A stretch of 64,000 nt of DNA, from contig NZ_JAFLWW010000001.1 in the NCBI RefSeq assembly GCF_018555685.1, positions 558,001 through 622,000 of the forward strand. The letters run 5' to 3'. Shown here one piece after another: positions 28,874-39,258 of the stretch (position 1 is the stretch's first letter; every line of letters begins with the position of its first letter). This DNA is from Aminobacter anthyllidis (lineage in GTDB: Bacteria; Pseudomonadota; Alphaproteobacteria; Rhizobiales; Rhizobiaceae). Position numbers and translations under genes: made by a program. The notes beneath the pieces are model-generated. The model was not told the origin of the DNA, did not search any database, and saw only the letters and a program-made list of their open reading frames with translations.

Positions 28874-29707
28874 ATGGCACTTAAGAAATTCAAGCCAGTA
28901 ACGCCGAGCACCCGCCAGCTGGTCATCGTCGACCGCTCGGGCCTGCACAAGGGCAAGCCCGTCAAGGGTCTGACCGAAGGCCTGACGAAGTCGGGCGGCC
29001 GTAACAACTACGGTCGCATCACGGCTCGCTTCATCGGCGGTGGTCACAAGCGTTCGTACCGCATCATCGACTTCAAGCGTCGCAAGTTCGACGTTGTCGG
29101 CACGGTCGAGCGTCTGGAATACGATCCGAACCGCACCGCGTTCATCGCGCTGATCAAGTACGACGACGGCGAGCTGAGCTACATCATTGCTCCGCAGCGT
29201 CTGCAGGCCGGCGACAAGATCATCGCTGGTGAGCAGGTCGACGTGAAGCCGGGCAACGCAATGCCGCTCGCTTCGATGCCGGTCGGCACGATCGTGCACA
29301 ACATCGAGCTGAAGCCCGGCAAGGGCGGCCAGGTCGCTCGTTCGGCTGGTGCCTACGCCCAGCTCGTCGGCCGCGACCAGGGCATGGCGATCCTTCGCCT
29401 CAACTCGGGTGAACAGCGCGTCGTCAGCGGTCTCTGCATAGCCACCGTCGGTGCCGTGTCCAACCCGGACCATGGCAACATCAACGACGGCAAGGCAGGC
29501 CGCACGGTCTGGCGTGGCAAGCGCCCGCACAACCGCGGCGTGACCATGAACCCGGTCGACCATCCGCACGGCGGTGGTGAAGGCCGCACCTCGGGCGGAC
29601 GCCATCCGGTGACCCCGTGGGGCAAGCCCACCAAGGGCAAGAAGACGCGGTCCAACAAGGCGACCGACAAGTTCATCCTGCGCTCGCGCCATCAGCGCAA
29701 GAGCTAA
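28874..29707 (+). CDS. rplB: 50S ribosomal protein L2 (uL2)
   Basis: A 277-residue L2 required for subunit association and peptidyl transfer. The C-terminal block [14 protein letters not shown] contains the conserved histidine close to the catalytic centre. GAGAGGACAGG precedes ATG 28874. Confidence 0.99.
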   Translation: MALKKFKPVTPSTRQLVIVDRSGLHKGKPVKGLTEGLTKSGGRNNYGRITARFIGGGHKRSYRIIDFKRRKFDVVGTVERLEYDPNRTAFIALIKYDDGELSYIIAPQRLQAGDKIIAGEQVDVKPGNAMPLASMPVGTIVHNIELKPGKGGQVARSAGAYAQLVGRDQGMAILRLNSGEQRVVSGLCIATVGAVSNPDHGNINDGKAGRTVWRGKRPHNRGVTMNPVDHPHGGGEGRTSGGRHPVTPWGKPTKGKKTRSNKATDKFILRSRHQRKS

Positions 29708-29722
29708 GAAGAGGTAACGCCA

Positions 29723-30001
29723 GTGACTCGTTCAGTCTGGAAAGGCCCGTTCATTGACGGCTATCTGCTCAAGAAGGCAGAGAAGGTTCGTGAAGGTGGT
29801 CGCAATGAGGTGATCAAGATGTGGAGCCGTCGCTCCACCGTCCTGCCGCAGTTCGTCGGCCTCACCTTCGGTGTCTACAACGGCCAGAAGCACGTCCCGG
29901 TCTCGGTGAACGAGGACATGGTCGGCCACAAGTTCGGTGAGTTCGCTCCCACCAGGACCTACTACGGTCACGGCGCGGACAAGAAGGCAAAGAGGAAGTA
30001 A
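29723..30001 (+). CDS. rpsS: 30S ribosomal protein S19 (uS19)
   Basis: A 92-residue S19 of the 30S head, starting at GTG 29723 after AAGAGGTAACG. The conserved opening [20 protein letters not shown] and the terminal [17 protein letters not shown] are present. rplV follows after one base. Confidence 0.97.
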   Translation: MTRSVWKGPFIDGYLLKKAEKVREGGRNEVIKMWSRRSTVLPQFVGLTFGVYNGQKHVPVSVNEDMVGHKFGEFAPTRTYYGHGADKKAKRK

Positions 30002-30002
30002 C

Positions 30003-30392
30003 ATGGGCAAGGCCAAAGCTCCGCGCAGGCTTGCTGACAACGAGGCACGTGCGGTTCTCCGCACGATCCGGGTCAGCCCGCAGAAGCTCAACCTCGTTGC
30101 CGCGCTTATCCGCGGCAAGAAGGTAGCGACCGCGCTTTCGGATCTGGAATTTTCGCGCAAGCGCATCGCCGGAACGGTTAAGAAGACCCTCGAATCGGCT
30201 ATCGCCAACGCGGAAAACAATCACGACCTCGATGTCGATGCACTGGTGGTGGCGGAAGCCTTTGTCGGTAAGTCGATCGTCATGAAGCGTTTCCACGCTC
30301 GTGGCCGTGGTCGCGCCAGCCGCATTGAGAAGCCGTTTTCGCACCTCACGATCGTCGTTCGTGAAGTCGAAGAGAAAGGGGAGGCCGCATAA
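30003..30392 (+). CDS. rplV: 50S ribosomal protein L22 (uL22)
   Basis: A 129-residue L22 whose beta-hairpin loop lines the exit tunnel ([20 protein letters not shown]). The start at ATG 30003 gives the usual [10 protein letters not shown]. An upstream in-frame start inside rpsS is rejected. The stop overlaps the rpsC start by one base. Confidence 0.97.
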   Translation: MGKAKAPRRLADNEARAVLRTIRVSPQKLNLVAALIRGKKVATALSDLEFSRKRIAGTVKKTLESAIANAENNHDLDVDALVVAEAFVGKSIVMKRFHARGRGRASRIEKPFSHLTIVVREVEEKGEAA

Positions 30393-31111
30393 TGGGCCAG
30401 AAAATCAATCCTATTGGTCTCCGCCTCGGCATCAACCGCACCTGGGACTCGCGCTGGTATGCAAATACCGGCGAGTACGGCCAGCTGCTTCACGAAGACA
30501 TCAAGATCCGCAAGTATCTTGAGAACGAGCTGAAGCAGGCCGCGATCTCCAAGGTCGTGATCGAGCGTCCGCACAAGAAGTGCCGCGTGACCATTCACGC
30601 CGCACGTCCGGGCCTGATCATCGGCAAGAAGGGCGCCGACATCGAGAAGCTTCGCAAGAAGCTGATGGAGATGACGAAGTCCGAGACGCACCTCAACATC
30701 GTCGAGGTTCGCAAGCCGGAGACCGACGCTACGCTGGTCGCTCAGTCGATCGCGCAGCAGCTCGAGCGCCGCATTGCCTTCCGTCGCGCCATGAAGCGCG
30801 CGGTGCAGTCGGCCATGCGTCTCGGCGCAGAGGGCATCCGCATCAACTGCTCGGGCCGCCTCGGCGGCGCTGAAATCGCTCGTATGGAGTGGTATCGCGA
30901 AGGTCGCGTTCCGCTGCACACCCTGCGCGCTGACGTCGACTACGGCACTGCCGAGGCAAAGACCGCCTACGGCATCTGTGGCGTCAAGGTGTGGGTGTTC
31001 AAGGGCGAGATCCTTGAGCATGATCCGATGGCTTCCGAGCGTCGCGCAACCGAAGGCGAGCATTCGCATGCTGGCGAGCGCCCCGAGCGCCGTCGTCGCG
31101 AAAACGCCTGA
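30392..31111 (+). CDS. rpsC: 30S ribosomal protein S3 (uS3)
   Basis: A 239-residue S3 at the mRNA entry channel. Its KH domain carries the GxxG loop in [15 protein letters not shown]. The C-terminal tail ([14 protein letters not shown]) is basic and variable between species. Confidence 0.98.
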   Translation: MGQKINPIGLRLGINRTWDSRWYANTGEYGQLLHEDIKIRKYLENELKQAAISKVVIERPHKKCRVTIHAARPGLIIGKKGADIEKLRKKLMEMTKSETHLNIVEVRKPETDATLVAQSIAQQLERRIAFRRAMKRAVQSAMRLGAEGIRINCSGRLGGAEIARMEWYREGRVPLHTLRADVDYGTAEAKTAYGICGVKVWVFKGEILEHDPMASERRATEGEHSHAGERPERRRRENA

Positions 31112-31138
31112 CACGCATAGGAATTTGGAGTTAGAACG

Positions 31139-31552
31139 ATGCTGCAGCCAAAGCGCACAAAGTTCCGTAAGCAGTTCAAGGGCCGCATCCACGGTACCGC
31201 GAAGGGTGGCACCAACCTGGATTTCGGCGGCTTCGGACTGAAGGCGCTTGAGCCAAACCGCGTCACCGCGCGTGAGATCGAGGCGGCTCGCCGCGCGATC
31301 ACCCGCGAAATGAAACGTCAGGGCCGCGTCTGGATCCGTATTTTCCCAGACGTTCCGGTCACGTCGAAGCCGACCGAAGTCCGCATGGGTAAGGGCAAGG
31401 GCGCCGTCGACTACTGGGCATGCCGCATCAAGCCAGGTCGCGTGATGTTCGAGATCGATGGTGTTTCCGAGGAAGTGGCGCGTGAAGCGCTGCGTCTCGG
31501 CGCCGCCAAGCTCTCGGTCAGGACGCGCTTCGTTCAGCGCATCGCAGAATAA
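31139..31552 (+). CDS. rplP: 50S ribosomal protein L16 (uL16)
   Basis: A 137-residue L16 that helps position A- and P-site tRNA. The opening [16 protein letters not shown] and the [19 protein letters not shown] block are canonical. TTGGAGTTAG precedes the ATG. Confidence 0.98.
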   Translation: MLQPKRTKFRKQFKGRIHGTAKGGTNLDFGGFGLKALEPNRVTAREIEAARRAITREMKRQGRVWIRIFPDVPVTSKPTEVRMGKGKGAVDYWACRIKPGRVMFEIDGVSEEVAREALRLGAAKLSVRTRFVQRIAE

Positions 31553-31565
31553 GGAAGGGCTGATC

Positions 31566-31766
31566 ATGAAAGCCTCGGACATCAGGACGAAGACCCAGGA
31601 CCAGCTCACCGACGAGCTCGGCAGCCTCAAGAAGGAGCAGTTCAACCTGCGCTTCCAGAAGGCGACCGGTCAGCTGGAAAAGACGGCGCGCGTGAAGCAA
31701 GTTCGTAAGGACATCGCGCGTATCAAGACCATCGCCGCCGAAAAATCGGCCGGCAAGAAGGCTTAA
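31566..31766 (+). CDS. rpmC: 50S ribosomal protein L29 (uL29)
   Basis: A 66-residue two-helix protein beside the tunnel exit. The family core [20 protein letters not shown] is clear. ATG 31566 was chosen because AAGGAAGGGC lies upstream and the product then has the normal length; a frame start at 31458 is inside rplP. Confidence 0.96.
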   Translation: MKASDIRTKTQDQLTDELGSLKKEQFNLRFQKATGQLEKTARVKQVRKDIARIKTIAAEKSAGKKA

Positions 31767-31777
31767 GGACGAAAACC

Positions 31778-32017
31778 ATGCCAAAGCGCATCCTGCAGGG
31801 TACGGTCGTCAGCGACAAGAACGAGAAGACGGTCGTCGTCAAGGTCGAGCGTCGCTTCACGCACCCGGTGATGAAGAAGACCGTGCGTATGTCGAAGAAC
31901 TACAAGGCGCACGACGAAAACAACGCCCACAAGGTAGGCGATCAGGTGGCTATCCAGGAATCGAAGCCGATTTCCAAGGACAAGCGCTGGGTCGTCATTA
32001 CCCCGGACCAGGCGTAA
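31778..32017 (+). CDS. rpsQ: 30S ribosomal protein S17 (uS17)
   Basis: A 79-residue S17, a primary 16S rRNA binder with an OB fold. The sequence [20 protein letters not shown] followed by [19 protein letters not shown] is characteristic. A 68-base spacer separates it from rplN, where the S10-type genes give way to spc-type genes. Confidence 0.97.
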   Translation: MPKRILQGTVVSDKNEKTVVVKVERRFTHPVMKKTVRMSKNYKAHDENNAHKVGDQVAIQESKPISKDKRWVVITPDQA

Positions 32018-32085
32018 CAACGAATTTTGGACAAGCCGGGGAGGGCGGTAGCCCATCCCGTTAGAGAAGAAGAAGGCGGCCAGTC

Positions 32086-32454
32086 ATGATTCAGATGCAA
32101 ACAAACCTCGACGTCGCGGATAATTCCGGCGCCCGTCGTGTCATGTGCATCAAGGTGCTGGGCGGCTCGAAGCGGAAGTATGCTTCTGTTGGCGACATCA
32201 TCGTGGTGTCGATCAAGGAAGCCATTCCGCGCGGCCGCGTAAAGAAGGGTGATGTGATGAAGGCGGTCGTGGTTCGCACGGCCAAGGACATTCGTCGCCC
32301 GGACGGCAGCGTGATCCGTTTCGACAAGAACGCGGCCGTTCTTGTCGATAACAAGAAAGAACCTATCGGCACGCGTATCTTCGGGCCGGTTCCGCGCGAA
32401 CTCCGCGCCAAGAACCACATGAAGATCATCTCGCTCGCGCCCGAAGTGCTGTAA
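32086..32454 (+). CDS. rplN: 50S ribosomal protein L14 (uL14)
   Basis: A 122-residue L14, which contacts 16S rRNA across an intersubunit bridge. The [20 protein letters not shown] start and the FGPVPRELR motif are diagnostic. First gene of the spc-type block. Confidence 0.98.
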   Translation: MIQMQTNLDVADNSGARRVMCIKVLGGSKRKYASVGDIIVVSIKEAIPRGRVKKGDVMKAVVVRTAKDIRRPDGSVIRFDKNAAVLVDNKKEPIGTRIFGPVPRELRAKNHMKIISLAPEVL

Positions 32455-32466
32455 GGAGCCGGAACA

Positions 32467-32781
32467 ATGCAGAAGATCCGTAAAGGCGACAAGGTTGTCG
32501 TTCTGGCCGGCAAGGACAAGGGCCGCACCGGCGAGGTGCTGTCTGTTCAGCCGAAGGAAGACAAGGCACTTGTCCGCGGCGTGAACATGATCCGCCGCCA
32601 CCAGAAGCAATCCCAGACCCAAGAGGGCGGGATCATCACCAAGGAAGCGCCGATCCATCTGTCGAACCTCGCGCTTGCCGACCCCAAGGACGGAAAGGCG
32701 ACCCGCGTCGGCTTCCAGGTCCAGAAGGACGGCACGAAGGTCCGTGTCGCGAAGCGCTCGGGAGAAGTCATCAATGGCTAA
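32467..32781 (+). CDS. rplX: 50S ribosomal protein L24 (uL24)
   Basis: A 104-residue L24, an assembly initiator with a KOW motif near the N-terminus ([19 protein letters not shown]). Its last eight bases overlap the start of rplE, implying coupled translation. Confidence 0.97.
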   Translation: MQKIRKGDKVVVLAGKDKGRTGEVLSVQPKEDKALVRGVNMIRRHQKQSQTQEGGIITKEAPIHLSNLALADPKDGKATRVGFQVQKDGTKVRVAKRSGEVING

Positions 32782-33331
32782 CGCAACCAACGCTCCGCGT
32801 CTGAAGACGGTCTACAACGAGACCATCCGCCAGGCGATGCAGGAACAGTTCAAGTACGACAACGTCATGCAGATTCCGCGCATCGACAAGATCGTGCTCA
32901 ACATGGGTGTCGGCGAAGCCACCGCGGATTCGAAGAAGCCCGCCGTTGCAGCCGAGGACCTGGCAATGATCGCCGGCCAGAAGCCGGTCATCACCCGCGC
33001 CCGCAAGTCGATCGCCGGCTTCAAGGTGCGCGAGCAGATGCCGATCGGTGCCAAGGTGACGCTTCGCCAGGAGCGCATGTACGAGTTTCTGGACCGTCTC
33101 GTGAACATCGCACTGCCGCGCGTTCGCGATTTTCGCGGCCTGAACCCGAAAAGCTTTGACGGCCGCGGAAATTACGCTATGGGCCTCAAGGAGCATATCG
33201 TGTTCCCCGAGATCAACTACGACAAGGTTGATCAGATGTGGGGTATGGACATCATCGTTTGCACGACCGCCAAGACGGATGAAGAGGCCCGGGCTCTGCT
33301 CAAGGCTTTCAACTTCCCGTTCCGGCAGTAA
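32774..33331 (+). CDS. rplE: 50S ribosomal protein L5 (uL5)
   Basis: A 185-residue L5 that binds 5S rRNA and P-site tRNA. ATG 32774 is used because it begins the N-terminal block ([20 protein letters not shown]) and follows GGGAG. The conserved core [13 protein letters not shown] and [18 protein letters not shown] are intact. Confidence 0.98.
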   Translation: MANATNAPRLKTVYNETIRQAMQEQFKYDNVMQIPRIDKIVLNMGVGEATADSKKPAVAAEDLAMIAGQKPVITRARKSIAGFKVREQMPIGAKVTLRQERMYEFLDRLVNIALPRVRDFRGLNPKSFDGRGNYAMGLKEHIVFPEINYDKVDQMWGMDIIVCTTAKTDEEARALLKAFNFPFRQ

Positions 33332-33358
33332 CGGCAGCGAGAAAAGGAAAAATCTGAA

Positions 33359-33664
33359 ATGGCAAAGACCAGCTCAGTCGAGAAGAATAACCGGCGCCGC
33401 AAGCTTGTGGACCAGTACGCTGCCAAGCGTAAGGCTCTCAAGGACGTCATCATGGATCAGTCCAAGCCGATCGAGGAACGTTTCCGCGCGCAGCTCAAGC
33501 TCGCCGCGCTGCCGCGCAACTCGGCCAAGATCCGTATCCGTAATCGCTGCGAAATCACCGGCCGTCCGCGTGCCTATTATCGCAAGCTTAAGATGTCGCG
33601 TATCGCGCTTCGTGACCTGGGTTCGACGGGAGCAATCCCCGGCCTGGTCAAGTCGAGCTGGTAA
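33359..33664 (+). CDS. rpsN: 30S ribosomal protein S14 (uS14), zinc-free form
   Basis: A 101-residue S14 of the long type. The short zinc form has two CxxC pairs; only one cysteine occurs here ([11 protein letters not shown]), so this is the zinc-independent form. C-terminal [14 protein letters not shown] matches the family. Confidence 0.97.
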   Translation: MAKTSSVEKNNRRRKLVDQYAAKRKALKDVIMDQSKPIEERFRAQLKLAALPRNSAKIRIRNRCEITGRPRAYYRKLKMSRIALRDLGSTGAIPGLVKSSW

Positions 33665-33676
33665 GGAGCATTTGAT

Positions 33677-34075
33677 ATGTCTTTGAGTGATCCTCTCGGC
33701 GATATGCTGACCCGCATCCGCAATGCCTATGGCCGCAAGAAGTCGACCGTGTCGACGCCGGCGTCCAGGCTGCGCGCTCGTGTCCTCGACGTGCTGAAGG
33801 CGGAAGGTTACATCCGCGACTACAGCCAGACCGACTTCGAAAACGGCAAGTCCGAGATCGAAATCGAGCTGAAGTACTTCGACGGCCAGCCGGTTATCCG
33901 CGAAATCGCCCGCGTCTCCAAGCCGGGCCGCCGCGTCTACGTCTCGTCCAAGTCGATTCCGCCTGTTGCCAATGGCCTCGGTATCTCGATCCTTTCGACC
34001 CCGAAGGGCGTGATGGCCGACCACGAAGCGCGCGAACAGAACGTCGGCGGGGAAATCCTCTGCCAGATCTTCTGA
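33677..34075 (+). CDS. rpsH: 30S ribosomal protein S8 (uS8)
   Basis: A 132-residue S8, a primary binder of the 16S central domain and the spc repressor in E. coli. It opens [19 protein letters not shown] and ends with the [20 protein letters not shown] block. Confidence 0.98.
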   Translation: MSLSDPLGDMLTRIRNAYGRKKSTVSTPASRLRARVLDVLKAEGYIRDYSQTDFENGKSEIEIELKYFDGQPVIREIARVSKPGRRVYVSSKSIPPVANGLGISILSTPKGVMADHEAREQNVGGEILCQIF

Positions 34076-34110
34076 TCTGCGTAGGCTGAAACAAGAAAGG
34101 CACGAGGACT

Positions 34111-34644
34111 ATGTCTCGTATTGGCAAGAAACCCGTTCAGCTTCCGCAGGGCGTCACCGCCGCCGTTGATGGTCAGACCGTCACGGCGAAGGGCCCCAAG
34201 GGCGAGCTGAAGTTCGTGGTCAACAACGAAGTTCTGGTCACGATGGAAAATGGCGAGATCGCTGTTCAGCCGCGCGACCAGTCGAAGGACGCGCGCTCCA
34301 AGTGGGGCATGTCGCGGACCCAGATCGTCAACATCCTGACGGGTGTAAAGGACGGCTTCGAAAAGAAGCTCGAGATCACCGGCGTCGGTTACCGTGCAGC
34401 GCTCCAGGGCAAGAACCTGCAGCTCGCACTTGGCTTCTCGCATGACGTCGTCTACCAGACGCCGGAAGGCATCACCATTACGGTGCCGAAGCCGACCGAA
34501 ATCGTGATAAACGGCATCAACAAGCAGCAGGTTGGCCAGGTTGCCGCCGAGATCCGCGAATATCGCGGCCCCGAGCCCTACAAGGGCAAGGGCGTGCGCT
34601 ATGCAGGCGAGAAGATCGTCCGCAAAGAAGGCAAGAAGAAGTAA
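34111..34644 (+). CDS. rplF: 50S ribosomal protein L6 (uL6)
   Basis: A 177-residue L6 near the sarcin-ricin loop, made of two similar domains. [12 protein letters not shown] and the C-terminal [16 protein letters not shown] signature identify it. An 87-base spacer precedes rplR. Confidence 0.98.
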   Translation: MSRIGKKPVQLPQGVTAAVDGQTVTAKGPKGELKFVVNNEVLVTMENGEIAVQPRDQSKDARSKWGMSRTQIVNILTGVKDGFEKKLEITGVGYRAALQGKNLQLALGFSHDVVYQTPEGITITVPKPTEIVINGINKQQVGQVAAEIREYRGPEPYKGKGVRYAGEKIVRKEGKKK

Positions 34645-34731
34645 CAACAACGCCGCGGTGCGCGGTCGCGGGAAGCATTTTGGCTTACCGCAGATGGCCG
34701 CGCCCGTTTCAGAAGGCAAGGAACCACTATT

Positions 34732-35091
34732 ATGGCTTCGAAAGAAACCACTCTGCGCCGTTCGGCGCGCATCCGCCGCCAGATCAAGAAGGTCGCCAAC
34801 GGCCGTCCGCGCCTGTCGGTTCACCGCACGTCGAAGAATATCTACGTCCAGGTCATCGACGACGCCAACGGCCGCACGCTCGCTGCTGCCTCGACCCTCG
34901 AGAAGGATCTCAAGGGCACGCTCAAGACCGGTGCAGACACTGCTGCTGCGACCGCGGTTGGCAAGCTGATCGCCGAGCGCGCTTCGAAGGCTGGCGTCAA
35001 GGACGTCGTTTTCGATCGTGGCGCCTACATCTATCACGGCCGCATCAAGGCACTTGCCGAAGCTGCGCGTGAAGGTGGCCTCAACGTCTGA
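34732..35091 (+). CDS. rplR: 50S ribosomal protein L18 (uL18)
   Basis: A 119-residue L18 that carries 5S rRNA into the large subunit with L5. The basic N-terminus ([20 protein letters not shown]) and the [20 protein letters not shown] end are typical. Two hairpins, one ending in a T-run, lie between it and rpsE. Confidence 0.98.
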   Translation: MASKETTLRRSARIRRQIKKVANGRPRLSVHRTSKNIYVQVIDDANGRTLAAASTLEKDLKGTLKTGADTAAATAVGKLIAERASKAGVKDVVFDRGAYIYHGRIKALAEAAREGGLNV

Positions 35092-35145
35092 TGCAGTTTA
35101 CGGCGTAGCGCGCGGCGCTGCGCCGCATCACTGATCAGTTGCAAT

Positions 35146-35182
35146 AAATCCGGCGACGCTATAGACGCCGGATTTGGTTTTT
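35146..35182 (+). terminator. Terminator-like hairpin between rplR and rpsE
   Basis: AAATCCGGCG (35146-35155) pairs with CGCCGGATTT (35166-35175) around a 10-base loop, followed by GG and five T residues. A second hairpin (GCGGCG/CGCCGC, 35112-35126) lies upstream. Inside the spc-type block this should act as a partial terminator or processing site, since rpsE, secY and rpoA lie beyond it. Confidence 0.65.
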
Positions 35183-35219
35183 AACCCCCGTGCTTCCGGA
35201 AAAAAATAAGGATAGGAAT

Positions 35220-35789
35220 ATGGCACAAGAACGTAGGGAAGGTGGTCGCGACCGTAGCCGTGACCGCGAAGAGCGCGACAGCGAATTCGTCGACAAGCTC
35301 GTCCACATCAACCGCGTTGCCAAGGTCGTCAAGGGCGGCCGGCGTTTCGGTTTTGCAGCACTCGTCGTTGTCGGCGACCAGAAGGGCCGCGTTGGCTTTG
35401 GTCACGGCAAGGCCCGCGAAGTGCCGGAAGCGATCCGCAAGGCAACCGAATCGGCCAAGCGCGACATGATTTTTGTGCCGCTCCGTTCGGGCCGTACTCT
35501 GCATCACGATGTTGAAGGCCGTTGGGGCGCTGGTCGCGTTCTGCTGCGTTCTGCCAAGCTGGGTACCGGCATCATCGCCGGCGGTCCTATGCGCGCTGTC
35601 TTCGAGACGCTAGGCATGCACGACGTCGTCGCCAAGTCGATGGGTTCGTCGAACCCATACAACATGGTTCGTGCGACCTTCGATGCGCTGAAGAGCCAGA
35701 TGCATCCCAAGGATGTGGCTGCACAGCGCGGCATCAAGTATTCGACGCTTCAGGCCCGCCGCGGCACCGCCGTAGCGGCTGAAGAATAG
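35220..35789 (+). CDS. rpsE: 30S ribosomal protein S5 (uS5)
   Basis: A 189-residue S5 at the mRNA entry and decoding region. ATG 35220 follows AAGGATAGGA. An Arg/Asp/Glu-rich N-terminal 22 residues precede the conserved domain ([20 protein letters not shown]). The [16 protein letters not shown] segment ends the second domain. Confidence 0.98.
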   Translation: MAQERREGGRDRSRDREERDSEFVDKLVHINRVAKVVKGGRRFGFAALVVVGDQKGRVGFGHGKAREVPEAIRKATESAKRDMIFVPLRSGRTLHHDVEGRWGAGRVLLRSAKLGTGIIAGGPMRAVFETLGMHDVVAKSMGSSNPYNMVRATFDALKSQMHPKDVAAQRGIKYSTLQARRGTAVAAEE

Positions 35790-35817
35790 TCGCTCGAGCT
35801 GACCAGGGACAATGACC

Positions 35818-36015
35818 ATGGCCAAGAAAGTAACCAAGACCGTCACCGTCGAGCAGATCGGTAGCCCGATCCGCCGGCCGAAGGAACAGCGTGCCACGCT
35901 GGTCGGCCTCGGCCTCAACAAGATGCATCGCAAGCGCACCCTGGAGGATACTCCTTCCGTGCGCGGCATGATCGCAGCTGTCCAGCATCTCGTCCGCGTT
36001 GTGGACGAGGCGTAG
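35818..36015 (+). CDS. rpmD: 50S ribosomal protein L30 (uL30)
   Basis: A 65-residue L30. The conserved core is [19 protein letters not shown], then [23 protein letters not shown] 35818 is preferred over ATG 35812 because AGGGAC then has proper spacing. Confidence 0.95.
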   Translation: MAKKVTKTVTVEQIGSPIRRPKEQRATLVGLGLNKMHRKRTLEDTPSVRGMIAAVQHLVRVVDEA

Positions 36016-36036
36016 GCCGATCGCAGGAGATAGAAG

Positions 36037-36510
36037 ATGAAACTCAACGATCTGCGTGACAACGCCGGCGCGACCCACTCCAAGAAGCGTCTTGGCCGTG
36101 GCATCGGCTCCGGCACCGGCAAGACCGGCGGCCGCGGCGTGAAGGGCCAGAAGGCTCGTTCGGGCGTCGCGATCAACGGCTTCGAGGGTGGCCAGATGCC
36201 GCTCTATCGTCGCCTGCCGAAGCGCGGCTTCACCAACATCTTTGCCAAGAGCTACAACACCGTTTCGCTGGCCCGCATCCAGGTCGCGATCGATGCCAAG
36301 AAGCTCGACGCCAAGGAGACCGTGACGGCGGAAGCCCTCGTCAAGGCCGGCGTGATTCGCCGCGTCAAGGACGGCGTTCGCATCCTCGGCGACGGCGAAC
36401 TCAAGGCCAAGGTGGCCTTCGACGTTGCCGGCGCTTCCAAGCCGGCGATCGAGAAGATCGAAAAGGCTGGAGGATCGGTGAAGCTGCCTGAAGTGGCAGC
36501 TGCCGAGTAA
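36037..36510 (+). CDS. rplO: 50S ribosomal protein L15 (uL15)
   Basis: A 157-residue L15, a late-assembly protein reaching toward the tRNA elbow. The long Gly/Lys-rich N-terminal extension ([20 protein letters not shown]) is diagnostic. An 11-bp hairpin lies in the 133-base spacer before secY. Confidence 0.98.
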   Translation: MKLNDLRDNAGATHSKKRLGRGIGSGTGKTGGRGVKGQKARSGVAINGFEGGQMPLYRRLPKRGFTNIFAKSYNTVSLARIQVAIDAKKLDAKETVTAEALVKAGVIRRVKDGVRILGDGELKAKVAFDVAGASKPAIEKIEKAGGSVKLPEVAAAE

Positions 36511-36525
36511 AAGGCTTTGCAAAGT

Positions 36526-36551
36526 AAGCGGCGGTAGAGATACCGCCGCTT
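36526..36551 (+). promoter_or_regulatory. 11-bp perfect hairpin between rplO and secY
   Basis: AAGCGGCGGTA (36526-36536) pairs exactly with TACCGCCGCTT (36541-36551) around a GAGA tetraloop (GNRA type). It lacks a T-run. It may slow or process the message between the ribosomal and membrane-protein genes. Confidence 0.5.
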
Positions 36552-36643
36552 GCATGTTTGCCGTCCGGAGCCTATCTCGTGGCTTCGGTGACACGCGCCG
36601 CGCCCATCGCGGCATTTCGGCGTGACCAAGCGGAGTACCCTGA

Positions 36644-37984
36644 ATGGCATCGGCTGCTGAACAACTAGCATCCAATCTGAATTTCGCAGCCTTCGCCAAG
36701 GCCGAAGATCTCAAGAAGCGTATCTGGTTCACCCTTGGCGCGCTTTTGGTCTACCGCCTCGGTACCTACATCCCGCTCCCGGGAATCAATCCCGACGCAT
36801 TCGCGCAGGCTTTCACCCAGCAAAGCCGCGGCGTCCTCGGCATCTTCAACATGTTTGCCGGTGGTGCTGTTGAGCGCATGGCGCTCTTTGCGCTCGGTAT
36901 CATGCCCTACATCTCCGCCTCCATCATCATGCAGCTCATGACGTCGGTCGTTCCGTCGCTTGAAGCGTTGAAGAAGGAAGGTGAGCAGGGCCGCAAGGTC
37001 ATCAACCAGTACACCCGCTACGGCACCGTTCTTCTTGCGGTCGTTCAGGCCTACGGCATCTCCGCCGGTCTTGAGGGCGGCAACGGCATCGTCACCGATC
37101 CGGGCATGTTCTTCCGCGCCTCGACCGTCATCACGCTTGTCGGCGGCACCATGTTCCTGATGTGGCTTGGCGAGCAGATCACCGCGCGCGGCATCGGCAA
37201 CGGCATTTCGCTGATCATCTTCGCAGGCATCGTCGCAGGCCTTCCGAGCGCCATCAGCGGTACGCTCGAACTCGGCCGCACCGGCGCCCTGTCGACCGGC
37301 CTGATTCTAGCGATCATCGTGCTCGCGGTCGTCGTCATCGCGCTGATCGTCTTCTTCGAGCGTGCCCAGCGCCGCCTTCTGATCCAGTATCCGAAGCGCC
37401 AGGTGGGAAACCGCATGTTCCAGGGCGATACGTCGCACCTGCCGCTGAAGCTGAACACCGCCGGCGTCATTCCTCCGATCTTCGCGTCGTCGCTGCTGCT
37501 TCTGCCGGCAACCGTCGCGGGCTTCTCGAACACCGCCACGTTGCCCGGCTGGGTGAGCACGATGATGGCAGCACTTGGCCATGGCCAGCCGCTGTACATG
37601 CTGCTCTACGCCGCGATGATCGTCTTCTTCGCTTTCTTCTACACGGCGATCGTGTTCAATCCGAAGGACACGGCCGACCAGCTGAAGAAGCATTCGGGCT
37701 TCATCCCAGGCTATCGCCCCGGCGAGCGCACGGCGGAATATATCGACTACGTGCTGACGCGCGTCACGGTCATCGGCGCTGCCTATCTCGTCTTTGTCTG
37801 CTTGATGCCCGAGTTCCTGATTTCGGCTACCGGCGTTCCGTTCTACCTTGGTGGTACTTCGCTTCTGATCGTGGTCAATGTAACCCTTGATACCGTGGCG
37901 CAGATTCAGGGTCACCTGATCGCCCACCAGTATGAGGGGCTGATCAAGAAGTCGAAGCTCCGTGGAGGTAAGAGGGGAAGATGA
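36644..37984 (+). CDS. secY: Preprotein translocase subunit SecY
   Basis: A 446-residue, ten-helix SecY, the protein-conducting channel that pairs with SecE (6772-6972). Visible landmarks are the N-terminal [20 protein letters not shown], the plug-region [14 protein letters not shown], and the cytosolic loop [14 protein letters not shown]. The stop overlaps the adk start by four bases (ATGA). Confidence 0.99.
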   Translation: MASAAEQLASNLNFAAFAKAEDLKKRIWFTLGALLVYRLGTYIPLPGINPDAFAQAFTQQSRGVLGIFNMFAGGAVERMALFALGIMPYISASIIMQLMTSVVPSLEALKKEGEQGRKVINQYTRYGTVLLAVVQAYGISAGLEGGNGIVTDPGMFFRASTVITLVGGTMFLMWLGEQITARGIGNGISLIIFAGIVAGLPSAISGTLELGRTGALSTGLILAIIVLAVVVIALIVFFERAQRRLLIQYPKRQVGNRMFQGDTSHLPLKLNTAGVIPPIFASSLLLLPATVAGFSNTATLPGWVSTMMAALGHGQPLYMLLYAAMIVFFAFFYTAIVFNPKDTADQLKKHSGFIPGYRPGERTAEYIDYVLTRVTVIGAAYLVFVCLMPEFLISATGVPFYLGGTSLLIVVNVTLDTVAQIQGHLIAHQYEGLIKKSKLRGGKRGR

Positions 37985-38571
37985 AGCTGATTTTGCTTGG
38001 GCCGCCGGGAGCGGGCAAGGGGACGCAAGCGCAACGACTGGTCGAGAAGCACGGCATCCCGCAATTGTCGACTGGCGACATGCTGCGGGCCGCGGTGAAG
38101 GCTGAAACGGAAGTTGGCAAGCGCGCCAAGGCCGTCATGGACGCCGGTGAACTGGTTTCAGACGAGATCGTCAACGCGATCGTCGCCGAGCGCATCGACC
38201 AGGACGACTGCGCCAAGGGGTTCATCCTCGACGGTTATCCGCGCACGCTGGCGCAGGCCGATGCGGTCGCCGACATGCTGGCCGAACGCGGCTTGCATCT
38301 CGATGTGGTCATCGAACTGGTCGTCGACGACAAGGCACTTGTTGGTCGGATCCTGAAGCGCGCCGAGGAAGCACATGCTGCTGGCCAGCCGGTTCGCAAG
38401 GACGACAACGCCGAGGTGTTCGAAGAACGGCTGCGCGAGTACTACAAGAAGACCGCGCCGCTGATCGGCTACTACTACGCCAACGACCTGCTCAAGCAGG
38501 TCGACGGCATGGCCGATATGGACGATGTTACCGCGCAGATCGAAGCTGTTCTCGCCGCGGTCACGCACTAA
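37981..38571 (+). CDS. adk: Adenylate kinase
   Basis: A 196-residue adenylate kinase interconverting ATP, ADP and AMP. The P-loop [11 protein letters not shown] starts near residue 8, and the AMP-binding segment [11 protein letters not shown] and FILDGYPRT follow. The LID is short, which explains the length below the 214 residues of E. coli. It overlaps secY by four bases. Confidence 0.98.
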   Translation: MKLILLGPPGAGKGTQAQRLVEKHGIPQLSTGDMLRAAVKAETEVGKRAKAVMDAGELVSDEIVNAIVAERIDQDDCAKGFILDGYPRTLAQADAVADMLAERGLHLDVVIELVVDDKALVGRILKRAEEAHAAGQPVRKDDNAEVFEERLREYYKKTAPLIGYYYANDLLKQVDGMADMDDVTAQIEAVLAAVTH

Positions 38572-38592
38572 AAACAGCTGACGTGCTTGACT

Positions 38593-38623
38593 GACGGGCC
38601 GTACTGGAGTATGGCGGCCCGTC
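38593..38623 (+). promoter_or_regulatory. Hairpin between adk and rpsM
   Basis: GACGGGCCG (38593-38601) pairs with CGGCCCGTC (38615-38623). The tail TTCC lacks a T-run. A promoter for rpsM-rpoA could lie in the following 136 bases, but I see no good hexamers. Confidence 0.4.
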
Positions 38624-38759
38624 TTCCATTCAGGCATGATGTTGTTTGCCCATTAGGGTGCACAGTCATATTGATACGGAAAACCCGCAAGGGCCGGCCT
38701 CCACCGGACGCGGGGCAACTTGAAGCGCCGGCATTGTCCGGCCCAAATGGAGTGAAAAG

Positions 38760-39128
38760 ATGGCTCGTATAGCCGGCGTAAATATTCCGACCAACAAGCG
38801 CGTTGTGATCGCGCTTCAGTACATTCACGGCATTGGCAAGAAGTTCGCAGCTGAGATCGTCGAGAAGGTCGGCATCCCGGCCGAGCGTCGCGTCAACCAG
38901 CTGACCGATGCCGAAGTTCTGTCGATCCGCGAGACGATCGACCGCGACTATCAGGTCGAAGGCGATCTGCGCCGCGAAGTTTCGATCAACATCAAGCGTC
39001 TGATGGACCTCGGCTGCTACCGCGGCCTGCGTCACCGTCGTTCGCTTCCGGTTCGTGGCCAGCGCACGCATACCAATGCGCGCACCCGTAAGGGCCCGGC
39101 CAAGGCAATTGCCGGCAAGAAGAAGTAA
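38760..39128 (+). CDS. rpsM: 30S ribosomal protein S13 (uS13)
   Basis: A 122-residue S13 in the 30S head, contacting P-site tRNA and the large subunit. It opens [20 protein letters not shown] and has the [20 protein letters not shown] tail. It starts the alpha-type block, which lacks rpsD here. Confidence 0.98.
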   Translation: MARIAGVNIPTNKRVVIALQYIHGIGKKFAAEIVEKVGIPAERRVNQLTDAEVLSIRETIDRDYQVEGDLRREVSINIKRLMDLGCYRGLRHRRSLPVRGQRTHTNARTRKGPAKAIAGKKK

Positions 39129-39136
39129 TTTCATTC

Positions 39137-39161
39137 CCGGCGGGTTTAGGCCCGCCGGTTT
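39137..39161 (+). terminator. Terminator-like hairpin between rpsM and rpsK
   Basis: CCGGCGGG (39137-39144) pairs with CCCGCCGG (39151-39158) around TTTAGG, followed by TTT and, five bases on, TTTT. The tail is interrupted, so partial termination is more likely than a full stop. Confidence 0.55.
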
Positions 39162-39258
39162 CGCCTTTTATGGGCGGGTGTTCGGCCTGACACCTTAAAC
39201 GCAGGCTGGTGTAGCCGCTGGTATTACGGCGGTGAAGAGATCAACTGAAAGGACTACC

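Noticed and set aside
38572-38759. Missing rpmJ or rpsD between adk, rpsM and rplQ
   Set aside because: Both are commonly located elsewhere in alphaproteobacteria; absence here is not unusual.
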